From: Lonicera japonica | Lineage: Eukaryota; Streptophyta; Magnoliopsida; Dipsacales; Caprifoliaceae | Assembly: GCA_021464415.1 (NCBI GenBank) | Contig: CM038468.1 | Location: 38,366,969-38,430,968 of the forward strand | Length of the DNA stretch: 64,000 nucleotides | Direction: 5' to 3' | In this document: piece after piece, positions 59,131 through 64,000 of the stretch | How the letters are laid out: the number at the start of each line of letters is the position of its first letter | Numbering within the stretch: the first letter of the stretch is position 1 | The notes under the pieces: model-generated | Told to the model about the DNA's origin: nothing | Databases searched by the model: none | Seen by the model: the letters and a program-made list of their open reading frames with translations, nothing else | Program-made: the position numbers and the translations under genes

Positions 59131-61337
59131 ATGGCCTCAAAACCAGGGTGCTTGACTGACTGGCCATGGAAGCACCTTGGTGGCTTTAAGGTGCTTTCCT
59201 TTTCTTTCTTTCTTTCTTTTTTTTTTGTTAGAATGCTTCGAGTTACTTTTTCCTTTTTCTATCCTTCTTTATTTTTTCTAATTCATGTTAAAGATTAATT
59301 AGCTAGTTTCAAGCTATTCTTCCTTTTTTTCAATCCTCACTTCATGATTATTTAGCTAATTAATCTTGGTTTCTCCAATAAGATCAACAAAAAAATATCG
59401 ATTACCCGACAAAACATTTTCGTCAGCTAACTCACTTTGCCAACAAAACTAGTTTATCAGGCACTTTGTCTCGAAAAACATGTCTTGCAAGACTAGAGGC
59501 GACGGAAATTTATATTTTGTCGGCTAATTATTTTGTAGACCAAAATGTACTGACAAATAATATTGTCGAGAGAGAGTGCAATAGGCGACAAATTTTTTAT
59601 CGGCTTGATTTAATTTGTTCCGATAAAAAAATTTGTCGGCTAATAATATTCTCCACCGAAAAAATATTTTGTCTACATAGGTAAAAGCCTTTTTTGACAT
59701 TTTTTTTATCGTCTTAGTATTCCCAGGCCGACAAAAGAAGTTGTCTACTTGTAGTCTAATGCCACTTCCAACGAACTATTTTTGTTGGGAGAGATTTCTT
59801 TCGGTATTCCATTTTTTAATCAGAAGATTTTGGTATAAATTATGCTAAACACAACAAAATTATGAATCAATAAGAAAGTCGCATATATTAAACTCATCAA
59901 AATACATACCAAGTTTTATATAATGCATCACCAAATAGTATACTAAGAATATTCAAAAAGGAGTCTGGTAAAGGAGAGAGAGAGAGAACAATTGAGTTAG
60001 AAAATATTATTGATGATTAGTTCGATTAGGTTTTGAAATTAAAAGTTTCAGCCATGGAATTTTTTTTTCAATTAAGTTTAACATTAGATTTTATTTATTA
60101 AGCCGACAAAAAACATTTTGTTGTCTTTAACAATTGCCGGCTTAAGCAAAAAAGGCATGGCCCATAAATTTTTGGAAGGCGGGAAATATCCCTCGAAATC
60201 CTTACCCAACAAAAATAAACTTGTCGGCTAAAAACCTTTGTACCAACAAAATATTTGTTGCCTATACCTCTAAATCGTCCTTAAAAGGATGCACCAAAAG
60301 GTCCAAAACCTTATATTTAGTGCGTTCATTAACCAACAAATAGAAAAATATGTCGGCCGAAAGCTTTTGTACAGAAAATATTTTGTTGGCTTAAAACTCA
60401 TCGGCAAAGGAGGATTTTCTTGTAGAATTTGTTCTAATAATTTCTTTTTCCTCGATCACATTATTTTTTATTTATTCTCATATTAATTTTTTTTAATTTT
60501 AATAATCGTCGTATCTCCTTTAAACATACAACTAGAAACTAGTGCACCACTGCACCAACACTAATTTTTCCTTATGGATTTTGTTGAAGAAAATAATGGT
60601 CTATTTGATAACAATATGGAAAAGAAAAATAAAAAACATTTGAATTTTGTGAGAAGTTGGAAAATAAGTTGAGACATGAGGTGTGATGTCTTTTTACTTT
60701 GTTGTTTTTTCCATGAACAAAAGTTCTTTAGTGGTTGAAAAAGAAAATTTGTCCACAAAAAATAATGTAGGAGGGAGGACATGCATCTATTCATAAAAAT
60801 GATCATGAGATGGAGAGCATCTCATCATATGCCTCAACTTATTCTCTAACTTCTTATACAAATCAAATGTTATATATATATATATATATTATCATCAAAC
60901 GGAGTTTAATACTTATAAATTTTTCCTCCTTTAAAAAAAATTATTGACTCCAGCCCTAACAGTGTGAATATCTCATGTTCTACACCATATTATTTCTTAT
61001 CATTATCAAAATGAAATATTAATCAAATGTAACTTGACATTTATATGCTCTAATTTAATTTGGTTAATTTTTTATATTTTGATGTGCTTGAACTATAGTA
61101 TGTGATTTTGGCGCCATGGGTGGGTGGAATTATGTATAATTTGTTGGGAAGGAAAGGAGAAAATGATGAGAGAAACATCCGTAACATATTGATAATGCCA
61201 TTGCTATTGTTGAGGGTGCTTCACAACCAGATATGGATCACTATTTCTCGTCATCAAACTGCCAAAACTAGGATTGTTGACAAGAATATTGAATTCGACC
61301 AAGTTGACAGAGAAAGTAATTGGTCAGTACTTTAATT

Positions 61338-61368
<31 letters not shown>

Positions 61369-63393
61369 TAACTAGAGGACACTTTTTTAATACTGACGAT
61401 GTATCATGTAAAAGCCAACTCTCATGGTGAGAGTCCTAATTAGAAGTGATTAGTCAAAAAATTCAAGAAAATTTAACTCAAAGTCACATCTAAGGGAGCA
61501 CACCTGGGTTAGAGGACCTAGTGGTGTTTTTTGTTTCGGTCAGTGTGAAAATTACGATACCTACACACAAACCAAATTTAAAAGTTTGGTTTCAGTTTCT
61601 AAATATTCCAAATCCAAACATGAACTAAACTTTTCGGTTCGGTTTTATTTGGTCAGTACTTCAATCCTCTCTCTCTCTCTTGTAGAGGACACTTTTTTGG
61701 TACTTCAATCCAAATCGACCGATCTAATTAAATATAATTAAGTTTTTCTGGATTTATGGATTGCATTGATGGGATTGGATTAGATCCACATCTTGAAAAC
61801 CGAAAAATATTAGATCAATTTCGGATTCACGGGTTTGTGTAAACCAATCCACTTATTCAATATATATTTTTTGCTTAAAGTGACACATATCTTTGTGTTA
61901 TTGGTGGTCATAATAGTCTATTTATCATCTTACTCTTTCTTTGTAATTTGACTACAAGTTATTTATTTTAATTTTATCAATTTGTCATATTTGCCAATTT
62001 AAAAAAAATTGAAAATTTTAAAACTAGTTGTAATGAAATATATATATGTGCATTCTCGGCCATTGAAAATTTTGATGATCATATCACTTGCTTCTTGAAT
62101 GTATTTTTTGATGAAATTTGATGGAGATGATCTATTCATGATACAGATCATTTCAATAATTTTCATATAAAAATTCATCCATTTACCCTTCCAAATGGGA
62201 TCTCTTCTTTTTATTAAATAAAGGGATTCCCTCTTTATAACTTTTACATATATATATACAGAGCATTTCTGGTAAGGTCCAGACCTTACGGATTGGGGCT
62301 TTTTACGACACTTTTGTGTCGTAAAAACACTTGAGAGTGTGTTTTTACGACGCAAAAGCGTCGTAAAAAGTCCCAATCCGTAAGGTCTGAACCTTACTTG
62401 AAATTTTCCCTATACATATATATTACCAAGACTCTATTTTTTTACTTTTTCAATTGGATTATAGGAAAAGTTTGATCTCTCCATAAATACACACACGAAC
62501 ACACCAAATGACATGTCTATACTATATTTGATCAATTATTTATATCTTTATAAGATACTAAAATAAATTAAATTTAGTAAACCTTAAGCTTAAAATATTA
62601 AGATGAAAATTAATAATTCAAAAAAAGTTTCTTAAAGTTTGTAATATATATAACTATTCCTACTAACGGCAGGGATGATCAAATATTGTTGATTGGAATT
62701 GTATTCTACATTGTCAACATGACAATGGATAGAGCATTTCACTTGCCCTTATGGAGAACTGATGGTATTATAATCACAATATTGCTTCATATCGGACCGG
62801 TGGAGTTCCTTTACTATTGGCTTCACAGGGCATTGCACCACCACTATCTCTACTCTCGCTACCATTCCCACCACCACTCCTCCATTGCCACCGAGCCTAT
62901 TTCTTGTAAGTTATTTTATTTTTTAAAATCTGTACTGTGCACCACTATCTTAAATTAAGTGTCCATTTATTTTTTAGAAGACGTTTCATATTAGCAATCT
63001 AGTTTCTTTTTTTGCTACATAACCAATGTACTAAATTGCACAATATAGTTCCTTTAAAAAAAATCTCGCAATAATTATACAAGTAATCATTGTATCTTTA
63101 GAAAACATAAATATATATATAAGTCAAGTTCATATAAAAGATTAATTTTCTTATTCTTTTTCTTTGTTGGCAGCTGTTACGCATCCATTTGCAGAGTTAT
63201 TATCATATTTTTTGCTGTTTGCAATGCCAATGATTACAACAGTGTTAAGTGGAACTGCTTCAATGGTGTCCCTGGCTGGCTATATCACTTACATTGATCT
63301 AATGAACAACATGGGTCATTGCAATTTTGAGTTTATTCCAAACACCCTCTTCTCCTTCTTTCCTCCTCTAAAGTACTTGATGTATACCCCCTC
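59131..63393 (+). CDS. CER1-like: CER1-like aldehyde decarbonylase, first four exons (continues past the window)
   Basis: Exons: 59131-59190 (MASKPGCLTDWPWKHLGGFK), 61099-61322 (APWVGG, LLRVLHNQIWITISRH, IEFDQVDRESN), 62673-62905 (PLWRTDG, GPVEFLYYWLHRALHHHYL) and 63174-63393 (HPFAELLSYF, YIDLMNNMGHCNFEFIP, PPLKYLMYTP). Phases agree at each junction. The start, length and order match the N-terminal fatty-acid-hydroxylase half of CER1. The first two His boxes (HRALHH, HSHHH) are intact; the third should lie in the next exon. Family role: alkane formation for cuticular wax in the ER, working with CER3. A splice donor GTAAGTG closes exon 4, and at least 607 bp of intron 4 follow. Intron 1 (1.9 kb) and intron 2 (1.35 kb) are full of transposon pieces. 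No lesion is visible in the part present. Confidence 0.88.
59385..60427. mobile_element. CACTA-like element or remnant in intron 1 of the CER1-like gene
   Basis: Many copies of TTTGTCGGCTAA / GCCGACAAA-type text in both orientations resemble CACTA subterminal repeats. The right end GGATTTTCTTGTAG, read in reverse as CTACAAGAAAATCC, matches the common plant CACTA terminus CACTACAAGAAAA except at its first bases. The left terminus could not be found. Confidence 0.55.
61990..62255. mobile_element. Second copy of the 58180-58590 MITE family, right part
   Basis: GTGCATTCTCGGCCATTG, GATGAAATTTGATGGAGATG, CAAATGGGATC and TTCCCTCTTTATAA match 58390-58582. It lies in intron 2 of the CER1-like gene. 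The left arm is missing or too diverged. Confidence 0.6.
62260..62410. mobile_element. Small foldback MITE in intron 2
   Basis: A 150-bp near-perfect hairpin: GACCTTACGGATTGGGGCTT pairs with AAGTCCCAATCCGTAAGGTC, and the centre holds ACGACACTTTTGTGTCGT and ACGACGCAAAAGCGTCGT sub-palindromes. Confidence 0.8.
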
Positions 63394-64000
63394 GTAAGTG
63401 TTATATATATATAATTACTTCCATGCATTTATATAATACAATGTCATGATTCACATAAATAAAATATTGTCCACTTTAATCAAAGTCATTGAGTTTGACT
63501 AGGACATATGTGACATAAGGGTGTGTTTGTCGGGCGGGATTAGAAACAGGATATGATTAATTAATCCTATCTGGTGGCGCAAAGGTGGATATGATATTTT
63601 AATCATATCCCGCGTTTGGCACAACTCGGGACTGGATTGGACTCGGGATTAATTATCATTTTATCCCTTTAGAACCGGATAAATATATACCACCCCTATA
63701 GGTGGTATTATTTTATTCCATGATTGCCGAATAACAAAATTAATATAAAAAATATTTTTTAATTATTTCTTTTTATTTTAATCTTTTTCTTTACACTTTT
63801 TAGATAATTAAATTTATTAATGAAAATTTTCAACCACCCAAAATCACAGTAACTCAACTAATAAAATTTATTTCTTTTATAATATGATATTTTTATTTTT
63901 ATTTTTATTAAATAAAGGTATTTATAAGAAACTTTAATTTTCAAAAAAATGGTAACATTAGAATTTGAAATTGTACTTAATGCCTAATTCGTAAATATTG
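63394..64000. other. Start of intron 4 of the CER1-like gene
   Basis: Begins with donor GTAAGTG. AT-rich; no further exon appears before the window ends. A segment near 63530-63720 (GGCGGGATTAG, ATCATATCCCGCGTTTGGC) looks like another dispersed element. Confidence 0.6.

Noticed and set aside
62661..62667. TACTAAC before CER1-like exon 3 as the branch point
   Set aside because: It is only five bases from the acceptor AG, too close to act as a branch site.

Overview
The window is AT-rich plant nuclear DNA. Evidence for a plant: CACTA, Stowaway-like and PIF/Harbinger-like transposon ends, a Tat/Ogre-type Ty3/gypsy element with two RNase H domains, a divergent F-box/FBA gene cluster, and two genes of the CER1 (very-long-chain alkane/cuticular wax) family. 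The gene content fits a eudicot; I cannot name the species.

Layout: 1-1133 is one end of a CACTA transposon. From 2.5 to 18.5 kb lies a degenerating F-box cluster: a pseudogene (2519-4190, with a SINE in its 3' end), two small relics (about 6.3 and 16.0 kb), one intact gene (11535-12605) and one copy with a frameshift (18536-17401). Between them are MITEs, a 3 kb inverted-repeat structure (4.3-7.6 kb) and a candidate 3.1 kb TIR element (8.3-11.4 kb). An intact glycine-rich secreted-protein gene sits at 23712-24515, downstream of a locally duplicated AT-rich segment. A solo LTR (27393-29331) follows.

The centre (29535-47811, 18.3 kb) is a complete but decayed Tat/Ogre-like LTR retrotransposon. 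Its gag-pro-RT-RH-aRH-INT frame (31825-38709) is one continuous frame with about ten in-frame stops and no detected frameshift. Downstream of integrase it carries two genes in antisense. One is a 361-codon open frame resembling plant DUF7745 proteins (40170-39085). The other is a five-exon plant-mobile-domain (PMD/MAIN-like) gene, now a pseudogene (44531-40632), whose first intron is a 68-bp minisatellite. The LTR promoter and both antisense promoters share one design: two to six copies of the 12-bp palindrome TGTCGCGCGACA placed just upstream of a TATA box. This is the most interesting signal in the window.

The retrotransposon ends inside a CER1-like exon. The C-terminal half of that gene (47813-51048) continues directly from the 3' LTR, but the N-terminal half is not upstream of the 5' LTR and the flanks show no target-site duplication. 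A second CER1-like gene starts at 59131 and runs off the right edge after four visible exons, which carry the first His-box motifs. The 51-59 kb interval between the two holds a 1.6 kb tandem duplication with an empty-site/filled-site MITE pair, a template-switch insertion, an intron relic of a further CER1 copy, and several foldback MITEs of one superfamily.

All family assignments rest on motifs recognised by eye; no database search was possible.
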